A stretch of DNA of 8,504 nucleotides from Clostridiales bacterium (GCA_004555705.1 SFHI01000084.1:1-8504), one strand, 5' to 3'. Counted from the stretch's first letter, positions 1-6,324 are shown. Program-made: numbers and translations. The notes: a model not told the origin generated them from the letters alone.

Positions 1-1161
1 GCAGGCGGTCTTGCAGGGGGAGGTGCCCACGTCGTAGCAGTTGATCCGGTTGTTGTCCCGGTAGTCCTCGTCCCACATATGGGGGCCCCACTTCTGCTCC
101 GAGGGCAGGGGGTGCTTGGGGTAGCTTACTTCGCCGCCGTCCTTGGTGCACAGCTTCCGGCCCAGCTTTACCGCACCGGCGGGGCAGCTTTCCACGCACT
201 TGCCGCAGGCCACGCAGTCGGCCTTTTCCACCTTCGCCACATAGGCGCTGCGGGACATATTGGGGGTGTTGAACAGCTGGGAGGTCCGCAGGGCGTAGCA
301 GACGTTGACGTTGCAGTTACAGATGGCGAAGATTTTGTTCTTGCCGTCGATGTTGGTGATCTGGTGGACGAAGCCGTTCTCCTCCGCCTGGCGGAAGATG
401 TCCAGGGCCTCCTCCCGGGTGATGTAGCGGCCGCCCTTGCCGGTTTCCACCACGTAGTCCGCCATGTCGCCCACGGCCACGCACCAGCCCTCGGGATCGT
501 CGGCACAGCCCTCGTCAAAGGTCATACGGGAGCGGCGGCAGGAGCAGGGGGAGGCGGCGTATTTGCCGTCGTACTTGTCCAGCCAGTGGGAGATATGCTC
601 CAAGTCAATGGATTCGTTCTCCGCCTCGATGGCCTTTTCCACGGGGATCACGTGCATACCGATGCCCGCGCCTCCGGGGGGCACCATGGGGGTGACCTTC
701 TCCAGGGGCAGGCGGCTCATGCGCTCGAAGAACCGGCCCATTTCCGGGTGCTCCGCCAGAATGGCGGCATTCATGTTGGAGAATTCCGCGCTGCCGGGGA
801 CGAACATGGGCAGCACGTACTGCTTGGTGTGGGTGGGGTTCTCCCAGTTGTATTCCACAATGCCCCGGTAGGACATGGTTTCCAGAAGCTCTTCCAGATG
901 CTTTTCCTCCATGCCGGTGATTTTCACCATTTCCGCCAGGGTCTTGGGCTTGCGCACGCCCATTTTCAGTGCGATTTCCGCCATTTCATCCGTCAGGAGC
1001 ACGGAAAGGCCCCAGTATTCCGGGTCGTATTTCGTCAGCTTCTTCATCCCCAGACGGTAGGGGATGCGGTTTGTGACCATGTGCCCCAGCTTGAGGATCA
1101 CCTCCCGGGGTTCCTCCTTCTCCACGAAATCCGGGACAAAGCCCGCTAAATGATCTGCCAT
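1..1161 (-). CDS. Large iron-sulfur, probably FAD/NAD(P)-dependent oxidoreductase (N-terminal 387 residues, truncated by window edge)
   Basis: Reading the minus strand from ATG at 1161 gives an open frame without a stop to base 1. An AAGGGAG ribosome binding site at 1169-1175, 7 nt upstream, fixes the start. In order: a helical region at about residues 65-110 that resembles a small winged-helix fold; Cys motifs C206-S-C208-R-R and C219/C227; a C281-x-C283-x4-C288 group; a ferredoxin-type 4Fe-4S motif C316-x2-C319-x2-C322-x3-C326-P; then C338 and C375, C383, C387, where a second cluster motif (CKTAC) begins at the edge. From memory of such proteins, the missing part is probably a GltD-like FAD/NAD(P) oxidoreductase, but this is inference because no nucleotide-binding motif lies in the visible part. 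Predicted cytoplasmic. It lies downstream of hypB on the same strand, and I found no convincing promoter of its own in between. Partner and substrate cannot be stated. Confidence 0.8.
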   Translation of the reverse strand, partial: MADHLAGFVPDFVEKEEPREVILKLGHMVTNRIPYRLGMKKLTKYDPEYWGLSVLLTDEMAEIALKMGVRKPKTLAEMVKITGMEEKHLEELLETMSYRGIVEYNWENPTHTKQYVLPMFVPGSAEFSNMNAAILAEHPEMGRFFERMSRLPLEKVTPMVPPGGAGIGMHVIPVEKAIEAENESIDLEHISHWLDKYDGKYAASPCSCRRSRMTFDEGCADDPEGWCVAVGDMADYVVETGKGGRYITREEALDIFRQAEENGFVHQITNIDGKNKIFAICNCNVNVCYALRTSQLFNTPNMSRSAYVAKVEKADCVACGKCVESCPAGAVKLGRKLCTKDGGEVSYPKHPLPSEQKWGPHMWDEDYRDNNRINCYDVGTSPCKTAC

Positions 1162-1182
1162 AATATATCTCCCTTCTAAATT

Positions 1183-1233
1183 CAGTTGACAGTGGATAGT
1201 GGACAGTTGACAGTTAGGGTGTCCCTTCGGGAC
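1183..1233. repeat. CAGTTGACAGT direct-repeat module with UUC-loop hairpin
   Basis: CAGTTGACAGT occurs at 1183-1193 and again at 1204-1214, separated by GGATAGTGGA. It is followed by the hairpin GTCCC-TTC-GGGAC (1221-1233). Nearly the same module, including a TTC-loop hairpin, lies inside the repeat element at 6325-6476. It sits between the oxidoreductase ribosome binding site and the repeat element at 1259-1507, so it is probably transcribed as leader RNA of the oxidoreductase gene. No coding function is seen. Confidence 0.7.
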
Positions 1234-1258
1234 GAATCAAAATATCGGGTAACGGTCA

Positions 1259-1507
1259 GATAAATTGTTGTTTGGCGCTGTGCGTCAAAGTTTCCTGTCA
1301 TTGCGAACCAGTCCGCAGACTGGTGTGGCAATCCCCCGGTTAGAGGGGAAATGTGCCGAAAAGCATCCGAAAAAATGGGGATTATTGCGGTTCTTGGTGG
1401 TAATCGCCACCTGGTACCATTCAACCGGGGGATTGCCACGCCAGTGTGCGCACTGGCTCGCAATGACAGCGTTTTATCGGGTGCGCACGTGTAAACAACA
1501 ATTTATC
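1259..1507. repeat. Composite palindromic element A (249 bp) with 15-bp terminal inverted repeats
   Basis: The ends GATAAATTGTTGTTT (1259-1273) and AAACAACAATTTATC (1493-1507) are perfect inverted repeats. Inside lies a second inverted repeat of 46 nt (1296-1341 and 1423-1468), 42 of 46 identical after inversion, and each arm is itself a hairpin (CCAGTC-CGCA-GACTGG and CCAGTG-TGCG-CACTGG). The 81-bp centre has no clear coding sequence. Together with flanking DNA it fills most of the 361-bp gap between hypB and the oxidoreductase gene, starting 15 bp after the hypB stop. No transposase is encoded. A MITE- or REP-like element, or a structured RNA segment inside the operon, is the best description. 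Confidence 0.85.
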
Positions 1508-1522
1508 GTTCCTGGAATGCTT

Positions 1523-2191
1523 TTACTGCCGCCAGGCGGTGACTTCGGACAGGAGCCACTGGGCCAGGGGTTCTATGCCCTCGCCGGTTTTGGCGCTGAT
1601 GGGGAAAATTTTCGCGTTGGGATTGCGCATATGGACGTACTCCGCGCATTTTTCCAGGTCGAAGTCAAACCAGGGCATCACATCGATCTTATTCACAATC
1701 ACCGCGTCGCAGACCTGGAACATCAGGGGGTATTTCAGGGGCTTGTCGTGTCCCTCCGGCACGGAGAGAATCATGATGTTCTTGGCCGCTCCGGTGTCGA
1801 ACTCCGCCGGACACACCAGATTGCCCACGTTCTCCAGCACCACCAGGTCCAGATTCTCCGTTCCCAGCCCTTCCAGCCCCTGGCGGGTCATGGAGGCGTC
1901 CAGGTGGCACATGCCTCCGGTGTGGAGCTGGATGGTCTTGGCCCCGGCAGCGGCCATGGTCCGGGCATCTACGTCGGAGTCGATGTCCGCCTCCATCACG
2001 CCGATACGGAGTTTGTCCCCCAGCGCCTCCAGGAGGCGGGTCAATGTGGTTGTTTTCCCCGAGCCGGGGGAGGACATGAGATTGATGAGGTACACCCCCC
2101 GCTCCTTCAGCTCCTGCCGAAGGGCCCGGGCCTGGGCATCATTGTTGGAAAATACGCTCTGCTTGATTTCGAGAACCCTTACACGATCCAT
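1523..2191 (-). CDS. hypB: HypB: nickel-binding GTPase of [NiFe]-hydrogenase (or urease-like) metallocentre maturation
   Basis: The 222-residue protein is a SIMIBI-class GTPase that delivers nickel to metalloenzymes, usually together with HypA. Visible motifs, numbered from ATG 2191: P-loop S-P-G-S-G-K-T-T at 41-48, ADIDSD switch region at 68-73, the family's G-domain metal ligands C95-H96 and C127, and the guanine-specificity motif N-K-I-D at 167-170. It lacks both the N-terminal CxxCGC metal site of the E. coli protein and a His-rich stretch, so it is the short form. I prefer ATG 2191 because AAGGAG (2201-2206) is 9 nt away; ATG 2197 would have only 3 nt of spacing. It is first in a minus-strand unit with the iron-sulfur oxidoreductase and is divergent from a FadR-type regulator. 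No hypA or hydrogenase gene is in view. Confidence 0.95.
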   Translation of the reverse strand: MDRVRVLEIKQSVFSNNDAQARALRQELKERGVYLINLMSSPGSGKTTTLTRLLEALGDKLRIGVMEADIDSDVDARTMAAAGAKTIQLHTGGMCHLDASMTRQGLEGLGTENLDLVVLENVGNLVCPAEFDTGAAKNIMILSVPEGHDKPLKYPLMFQVCDAVIVNKIDVMPWFDFDLEKCAEYVHMRNPNAKIFPISAKTGEGIEPLAQWLLSEVTAWRQ

Positions 2192-2240
2192 GGGCATCCG
2201 CTCCTTCTCTGGCTGAACCAGAACTTCTGTTTATGTCTAT

Positions 2241-2269
2241 AGTGTAAACACCTCGCTATTATTTGTCAA
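2241..2269 (-). promoter_or_regulatory. Promoter of hypB
   Basis: On the minus strand a perfect -35 TTGACA (2264-2269) is followed after 17 nt by TACACT (2241-2246). Transcription would begin near 2234, giving a leader of about 40 nt before the hypB ATG. The -35 box is embedded in an 8-bp inverted repeat. Confidence 0.75.
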
Positions 2270-2275
2270 TAATAG
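2256..2275. promoter_or_regulatory. Inverted repeat over the hypB -35 box, candidate operator
   Basis: CTATTATT-TGTC-AATAATAG is a perfect 8-bp inverted repeat with a 4-nt centre that contains most of the -35 hexamer of the hypB promoter. A protein bound here would block RNA polymerase. It differs from the TGGT-N3-ACCA type site at 2353-2365, so a second regulator may be involved. It is AT-rich and poorly suited to be a terminator. Confidence 0.5.
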
Positions 2276-2310
2276 TGGGGTTTTTCTACCTTTTATTCGG
2301 GGATTCCACC

Positions 2311-2339
2311 TTGATTTTGGTGAATCTATATGGTAAAAT
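2311..2339 (+). promoter_or_regulatory. Promoter of the FadR-type regulator gene
   Basis: TTGATT (2311-2316), a 17-nt spacer and TAAAAT (2334-2339) form a good sigma-A promoter. Predicted transcription starts near 2346, just upstream of the palindromic operator at 2353-2365 and about 42 nt before the start codon. Confidence 0.7.
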
Positions 2340-2352
2340 GGAGTTGTGGTAC

Positions 2353-2365
2353 GTGGTATGACCAC
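2353..2365. promoter_or_regulatory. GntR/FadR-type operator GTGGTATGACCAC
   Basis: The perfect 13-bp palindrome GTGGT-ATG-ACCAC contains TGGT-N3-ACCA, the known core recognition pattern of FadR-subfamily GntR regulators. A longer outer repeat, TTGTGGT (2344-2350) with ACCACAA (2361-2367), overlaps it. The site lies between the predicted transcription start and the ribosome binding site of the regulator gene, which suits autorepression. Whether it also controls hypB, whose -10 is about 110 bp away, is inference. Confidence 0.7.
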
Positions 2366-2387
2366 AAGAAAAGAAGGAGGAATTGCC

Positions 2388-3101
2388 ATGGAGTTTCATC
2401 CGCTGTACGCCCCCAGCTTGAAGGAGATGTTTATCAATCAGCTCCAGGACCGGATTCTCTCCGGCGAGCTGCCGGTAAACACAAAGCTCCCGCCGGAGCG
2501 GGAGCTTGGAGAGAAGATGCACGTCAGCCGGGCAGTGGTGAACGCAGGCATTACCGAGCTGGCAAGACGCGGGTTTCTGGAGGTGCGGCCCCGGCAGGGA
2601 ACCTATGTGGCGGACTACCGCCGCAACGGGAATCTGGACACCCTCATGGCCATTATGCAGTATAACGGCGGTGTTTTGGGAAAAGAGGAAATCCGCTCCA
2701 TTCTGGAGGTGCGCTGGGGCTTGGAGCAGATGGCCGTGGGGCGAGCCATTGACTTTGCCTCCGACGAGGAACTGGAAAAGCTGGGCACGTACGTGGAAGA
2801 GCTGGGAACGCTGCCTCCGCCCACCCTGGCCCGGGCGGCGGAGATCGCCTTCCGGTTCCACCACGGCATGACTCTGGCGGGGGGAAACACCATTCTGCCC
2901 CTGATCTACTCCTCCTTCCAGGTGCCCTGCACAGCCCTGTGGATCCGGTTCTGCCGGAAATACGGGGTGGCGGAGCTGCGAATGAATATGCAGGAGCTTC
3001 ACCGCAGGCTGCTCAACCGGGATAAAGCGGAGGCCCTGCAGTGGGTGAACGACTACCTGGGGGAGGCCGTCAGCGGCAGTCGTCAGATTTACGAGGCGTG
3101 A
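2388..3101 (+). CDS. GntR-family transcriptional regulator, FadR subfamily (winged helix plus FCD domain)
   Basis: The 237-residue protein has an N-terminal winged-helix DNA-binding domain (about 11-77) with the typical P36-E-R-E-L and V46-S-R-A-V recognition-helix region and the wing ending R-Q-G-T-Y-V (69-74). A helical ligand-binding FCD domain follows (about 101-230), with the F-H-H (157-159) and G-G-N (165-167) landmarks. AGGAGG at 2375-2380, 7 nt away, selects ATG 2388 over the in-frame upstream 2346. In metal-dependent FCD proteins an Asp and three His bind Zn or Ni. Here the Asp position before F-H looks like Ala154 and the last His appears replaced in N-D-Y-L, so the metal site may be lost. 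Its effector is unknown. It probably represses itself and may control the divergent hypB unit. The 3' end overlaps trmO. Confidence 0.92.
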   Translation: MEFHPLYAPSLKEMFINQLQDRILSGELPVNTKLPPERELGEKMHVSRAVVNAGITELARRGFLEVRPRQGTYVADYRRNGNLDTLMAIMQYNGGVLGKEEIRSILEVRWGLEQMAVGRAIDFASDEELEKLGTYVEELGTLPPPTLARAAEIAFRFHHGMTLAGGNTILPLIYSSFQVPCTALWIRFCRKYGVAELRMNMQELHRRLLNRDKAEALQWVNDYLGEAVSGSRQIYEA

Positions 3102-3774
3102 CCTCCACAACGGTGAGCGTGTCCCCCCGAACGGTGAAGCGGATGTCCTGCCCGGCGAAGGTCAGGCCGTAAATCCGGTCCTCGTTTCGCTGGTAGCTGG
3201 GCCGGGGGTCGTGGGACAATACCGCCAGGGCTGCCTCCCGCTTGTCGGGGGGCAGCTTTTCCAGCAGCTCCCGGGGAAAATCTACGCTCAGCAGGAAGTC
3301 TCCCGCCCGGTCCGTAAAGCCTCCGGTGGCGTCGGGATGGCAGTCGCCGTAGGGAATGTAGGGCTTGATGTCAAAAATCGGGGTGCCGTCCATCAGGTCT
3401 GCGCCCCCCACATGGAGCACCATACCAAAATCCCTGGTTTGCTCCACCCCCAGAAGCCTTACACTGGACAGCCCCAGGTTGTTGGGCCGGAAGGGGGAAC
3501 GGGTGGCGAAGACCCCCATCCGGGTGTTGCCTCCCAGCCGGGGCGGACGCACCGTGGGGGACCAGCCCTGGCGGACTGCCTCGGAAAACTGCCAGATGAG
3601 CCACAGGTGGGAGAATTCCTCAATGCCCCGCAGGGCATCGGGATTGCGGAATTCCGGCTCGAATACGATGGTGGACCTAAGCTCCGGAACCAATCCGCTC
3701 TGCCTGGGGATGCCGAATTTGGTGGCGAAATCGCTGCGCATTCTGGCAATGACCTGAATATTCACATTGTCCAT
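3070..3774 (-). CDS. trmO: TrmO (TsaA): tRNA N6-threonylcarbamoyladenosine-37 N6-methyltransferase
   Basis: At 234 residues the protein matches the length of the E. coli family member. TrmO uses S-adenosylmethionine to methylate t6A37 of certain ANN-decoding tRNAs (m6t6A), in the cytoplasm. Family landmarks: S55-H-L-W-L-I-W, the G81-G-N-T-R-M-G-V-F-A-T-R segment, S93-P-F-R-P-N-N-L-G-L-S (93-103), and L127-M-D-G-T-P-I-F-D-I-K-P-Y (127-139). Its ATG follows the znuB stop after one base (TGATATG on the minus strand). The ribosome binding site (AGGG inside the end of znuB) is weak, so translation is probably coupled to znuB. It is the last gene of the zinc transporter operon, although its job has no known link to zinc. 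The 3' end overlaps the convergent regulator gene by 32 bp. Confidence 0.93.
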   Translation of the reverse strand: MDNVNIQVIARMRSDFATKFGIPRQSGLVPELRSTIVFEPEFRNPDALRGIEEFSHLWLIWQFSEAVRQGWSPTVRPPRLGGNTRMGVFATRSPFRPNNLGLSSVRLLGVEQTRDFGMVLHVGGADLMDGTPIFDIKPYIPYGDCHPDATGGFTDRAGDFLLSVDFPRELLEKLPPDKREAALAVLSHDPRPSYQRNEDRIYGLTFAGQDIRFTVRGDTLTVVEVTPRKSDDCR

Positions 3775-3775
3775 A

Positions 3776-4615
3776 TCAGGCCCTGCGCTTTCTCAGAGGG
3801 AAGGTCACGGCGAACAGAAGCGTGAGCAGCAGGCTGATGGCGGCTCCCGCGGAGCAGCCGGAGTAGTAGGACACCGTCAGTCCCCCCAGCCCCGCGATCA
3901 GCGCGAAGAGCACGGAAAAGCCGTGGTATTGCCGGAGGTTCTTTGCCACGTTCCGTGCGGAGGCTCCCGGCAGCACCAACAGGGAGTTGAGAATCAGCAG
4001 TCCCACGCTGGAAATGGTCAGCGTCACCACCACGGCGATGGCTACGGTGAACAGGGTCTGGGACAGTCCCACGGGGATCCCCCGGGAGGAGGCCAGCTGG
4101 GGGTGGATGGCGGTGAGGGTCAGCCGGTTCACCGAGAGCACCCAGAAGAGAAGTACGAGGATGAGCACCAGGGCCAGCAGCCCGATCTCGGCGGGGGTGA
4201 CGGAGAGGATATCGCCGATGAGATATTTATTGTACTTGGTAAAGCTGCCGCCCCCCAGAGTGGCCACGAAAATGCCCAGGGCCACGGCGCTGCTGGAAAA
4301 CACGCCGATGAGGGTGTCCGCCGCCTGGTTGGAGCGGCTGCGGACGAAGGAGAACAGCAGGGCGAAGAGCACGCTGAAAATGACCGCCGCGTAAATGGGC
4401 ATGGTCATGCCACAGATGCAGCCCAGGGCAATGCCCGTAAAGGCGGAGTGGCCCAGGGCATCGGAGAAGAAGCTCATTCGCCCCGTGACGATCATGGTGG
4501 AGAGCAGCCCAAACAGGGGCGCCATCAGCAGCAGCGCCAGCAGGGCGTTCTTCATGAAATCCCAGCGAAGCATTTCCAGCGGAATGGCTTCGCAGAGCGT
4601 ATACCAGAGGCTCAT
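3776..4615 (-). CDS. znuB: Zinc/manganese ABC transporter permease (ZnuB family)
   Basis: The 279-residue membrane protein belongs to the ABC-3 permease family that imports Zn2+ or Mn2+ with a ZnuA-type lipoprotein and a ZnuC-type ATPase. Hydrophobic segments by eye: 21-43, 53-70, 72-91, 102-121, 142-162, 183-217 (long, possibly two), 233-253 and 256-272, consistent with eight or nine helices. Family motifs include S51-D-A-L-G-H-S-A-F (51-59) and L212-L-V-L-P-G-A-S-A-R (212-221). The C-terminus is basic (R-K-R-R-A), likely cytoplasmic. Its ATG overlaps the stop of the ATPase gene by 4 bases, and trmO follows after one base. Zinc is preferred over manganese because of the His-rich partner lipoprotein; this is inference. 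Confidence 0.93.
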   Translation of the reverse strand: MSLWYTLCEAIPLEMLRWDFMKNALLALLLMAPLFGLLSTMIVTGRMSFFSDALGHSAFTGIALGCICGMTMPIYAAVIFSVLFALLFSFVRSRSNQAADTLIGVFSSSAVALGIFVATLGGGSFTKYNKYLIGDILSVTPAEIGLLALVLILVLLFWVLSVNRLTLTAIHPQLASSRGIPVGLSQTLFTVAIAVVVTLTISSVGLLILNSLLVLPGASARNVAKNLRQYHGFSVLFALIAGLGGLTVSYYSGCSAGAAISLLLTLLFAVTFPLRKRRA

Positions 4616-5364
4616 AGGCTGCCTCCTTTCATGTGGAAGGTTTGGCGGAAGGCCTCGCCGCCCAGAACCTCCCGGGGGGTGCCGGCGGCAAGCACCGTGC
4701 GGTCAATGAGCACCGCCTGGTCGGCGTAGCGCTCCAGCATGGAAAAATCGTGGGTGGTCATGAGAATGGACAAATCGTAGGTCTTTCGGATCTCGTCCAG
4801 CATGTCCATCAGGGTTTCCATGCCCTCCACATCCACGCCGGACAGCGGCTCGTCCAGAATCAGAATGTTGGGAAGAGGCTCCAAAGCCAGGGCCAGCAGC
4901 ACCCGCTGCAGCTCGCCGCCGGAGAGGGTGCCCACCCGCTTGTGCATCAGCTCCGTGCCGTGGACCCGGTCCAGGCACTCGGAAACCGTCTGATGCATGG
5001 CCCTGGACAGGCCCAGGAAGGCCGGACGCCTGCTCATGCAGCAGGCAAACAGGTCCTCCACGCTGACCGGGTCGCTGGGGTCGAAGCTGGGGCTCTGGGG
5101 TACGTAGCCGATCCGGGGCTTCTGGCTGCGCTGGCCGGGCTGGGAGAAGGCGATGACGCCCTCATACTCCCGCTGGCCCAGCACCGCCTTGAGGAAGGTG
5201 GACTTGCCCGCTCCGTTGGGGCCGATGAGGGCCACCAGCTCTCCGCAGTGAACGTGAAGATTCATGTCCCGGAGAATCTTCTCACCGCCGATGGTGACGC
5301 TGAGGTTCTCCACCCGCAGGCAGCAGGAGTGGCCGCAGGAGCCGCCGTGGATATCCAGATTCAT
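4612..5364 (-). CDS. znuC: Zinc/manganese ABC transporter ATP-binding protein (ZnuC family)
   Basis: The 250-residue cytoplasmic ATPase powers the importer. Motifs: Walker A G48-P-N-G-A-G-K-S-T, Q-loop Q90, signature L147-S-G-G-E-L-Q-R-V, Walker B I167-L-I-L-D-E-P, and switch His205 in T-T-H-D. All key catalytic residues are present. Unusual is the N-terminal stretch before the ABC fold with H6, C10, H12, C14 and C15 (C-G-H-S-C-C), a possible metal-binding or sensing arm; from memory, similar arms occur in some other clostridial ZnuC-like proteins. The start overlaps the znuA stop in an ATGA, and the end overlaps znuB in the same way, so all three are translationally coupled. Confidence 0.95.
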   Translation of the reverse strand: MNLDIHGGSCGHSCCLRVENLSVTIGGEKILRDMNLHVHCGELVALIGPNGAGKSTFLKAVLGQREYEGVIAFSQPGQRSQKPRIGYVPQSPSFDPSDPVSVEDLFACCMSRRPAFLGLSRAMHQTVSECLDRVHGTELMHKRVGTLSGGELQRVLLALALEPLPNILILDEPLSGVDVEGMETLMDMLDEIRKTYDLSILMTTHDFSMLERYADQAVLIDRTVLAAGTPREVLGGEAFRQTFHMKGGSL

Positions 5365-6245
5365 CGGAGTGCCTCCTTGATGGTGTCGAGATTGCGGTAC
5401 ATGGCCTCAAAATAGCTGTCCCCGGCCATGGCCATGTCCAGTTCAAAAATGCCCGCGCCGGTTTCCTGGGAGATGACGGAAGCGGCAGAGGCGCTGCTGT
5501 TGCGCTCCGTGAAGATGGCGGGAAGGTGATGCTCCCGGGTAAGCTCGATCAGGTGAATCAGCTCCCCCGCGGAGGCCTCGCTGCCGGATTCCTCCTCCAC
5601 GGTTTCCAGAATGGTTAACCCGAAGGCATCGGCAAAGTAGGAAAAGCCGTCGTGGAAGGTAATCAGCTCCCGGCAGGAAAGATCAGACAGCGTCTGCTCC
5701 CCGTACTGCTGAAGCGCCTCCAGCCGGCTCAGCAGCGCGGTGAGGTTTTCTTCAAAGATGGGGCTGTAATCGGGATACCGGTCGGTAAGACCGGCGCAAA
5801 TGTTTCGGGCCATCCGCTGCGCCAGAATGGGGGAGAGCCAGATGTGGGGGTCGGATTCGTGGGTGTGGCCGTGGTCATGCTCGTGCTCGTGTTCGGCCTC
5901 GTGCTCCTCGCCGCACAGCAGGTCAATTCCCTGGGAGGCATCGATGAGGGGTTTCCCTGTGAGCAGATCCTCCATAAAATCCTCCAGCCCCGCACCGGAG
6001 ATCACCAGGATTTCCGCCGCCTCGGCGGCCTTGACCTGGCGGACGTTCAGGGAGTAGTCGTGCAGGCAGGACACCTGCTCGGTAACCAGCCTCGTCACCG
6101 TGAGGGGGGTTCCCAGGCATAGTTCCTGGGTGAACTCATACACCGGCAGCGTGGTGGCGGCGATTTGAGCGGGGGGCTCGGAAGCGCACCCCGGCAGACC
6201 GGCCAGCACCAGGGCCAGCAATAGGATGATCGCGGTTTTTTTCAT
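5361..6245 (-). CDS. znuA: Zinc-binding lipoprotein of ABC transporter (ZnuA/AdcA family)
   Basis: The 294-residue solute-binding protein captures metal outside the membrane. A signal peptide with lipobox (M-K-K, hydrophobic core 5-16, L17-P-G-C20) makes it a lipoprotein anchored at C20. Expected metal ligands are present: H62 in C-L-H-D-Y, H134 in D-P-H-I-W-L-S-P, H198 in F-H-D-G-F-S-Y-F, and an acidic C-terminal ligand, probably D270 or E247. The loop at 114-129 is rich in His, Glu and Asp (H115, H119, H121, H123, H125, H127, H129), which is typical of zinc rather than manganese binders. ATG 6245 is chosen because the signal peptide begins there and AAGGA lies about 10 nt upstream; an in-frame ATG at 6311 would add 22 residues that include the promoter region. 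First gene of the znuA-znuC-znuB-trmO operon. Confidence 0.94.
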   Translation of the reverse strand: MKKTAIILLLALVLAGLPGCASEPPAQIAATTLPVYEFTQELCLGTPLTVTRLVTEQVSCLHDYSLNVRQVKAAEAAEILVISGAGLEDFMEDLLTGKPLIDASQGIDLLCGEEHEAEHEHEHDHGHTHESDPHIWLSPILAQRMARNICAGLTDRYPDYSPIFEENLTALLSRLEALQQYGEQTLSDLSCRELITFHDGFSYFADAFGLTILETVEEESGSEASAGELIHLIELTREHHLPAIFTERNSSASAASVISQETGAGIFELDMAMAGDSYFEAMYRNLDTIKEALR

Positions 6246-6282
6246 GGGAATACCGTCCTTGGTACGTGGATTTCTACCTTTT

Positions 6283-6311
6283 AGCATACCATAGCTGTCA
6301 AGCGGACACAA
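6283..6311 (-). promoter_or_regulatory. Promoter of the znuA-znuC-znuB-trmO operon
   Basis: The minus strand carries TTGTGT (6306-6311), a 17-nt spacer and TATGCT (6283-6288) preceded by TG-G, an extended -10 form. A perfect TTGACA (6296-6301) also lies here, but its best downstream hexamer TAGAAA is 19 nt away. I see no clear Zur or MntR palindrome, so zinc control, though expected, is not shown by the sequence. Confidence 0.5.
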
Positions 6312-6324
6312 TGTTTCCAGGAAA

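Noticed and set aside
79..1149. Long plus-strand open frame (356 codons)
   Set aside because: Its translation is His/Gly/Ala-rich with no family motif. The opposite strand encodes a clear ferredoxin-type protein with a good ribosome binding site.
1183..1215. Possible CRISPR array from CAGTTGACAGT repeats
   Set aside because: Only two short repeats 10 bp apart, with no spacer regularity and no cas genes. The same block recurs inside a palindromic element.
2256..2285. AT-rich hairpin followed by TTTTT as a plus-strand terminator
   Set aside because: No plus-strand gene ends before it, the stem is weak, and it coincides exactly with the hypB -35 box.
2346..2387. Upstream in-frame start for the regulator
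   Set aside because: It coincides with the predicted transcription start and operator. AGGAGG is correctly placed for ATG 2388.
3767..4729. Plus-strand open frame of 320 codons
   Set aside because: Low-complexity Gln/Gly/His product lying antisense to znuB and the end of znuC, which have full family motifs.
6246..6311. Upstream in-frame ATG for znuA at 6311
   Set aside because: It would place 22 residues before a clean lipoprotein signal peptide and would overlap the promoter. ATG 6245 has the ribosome binding site.
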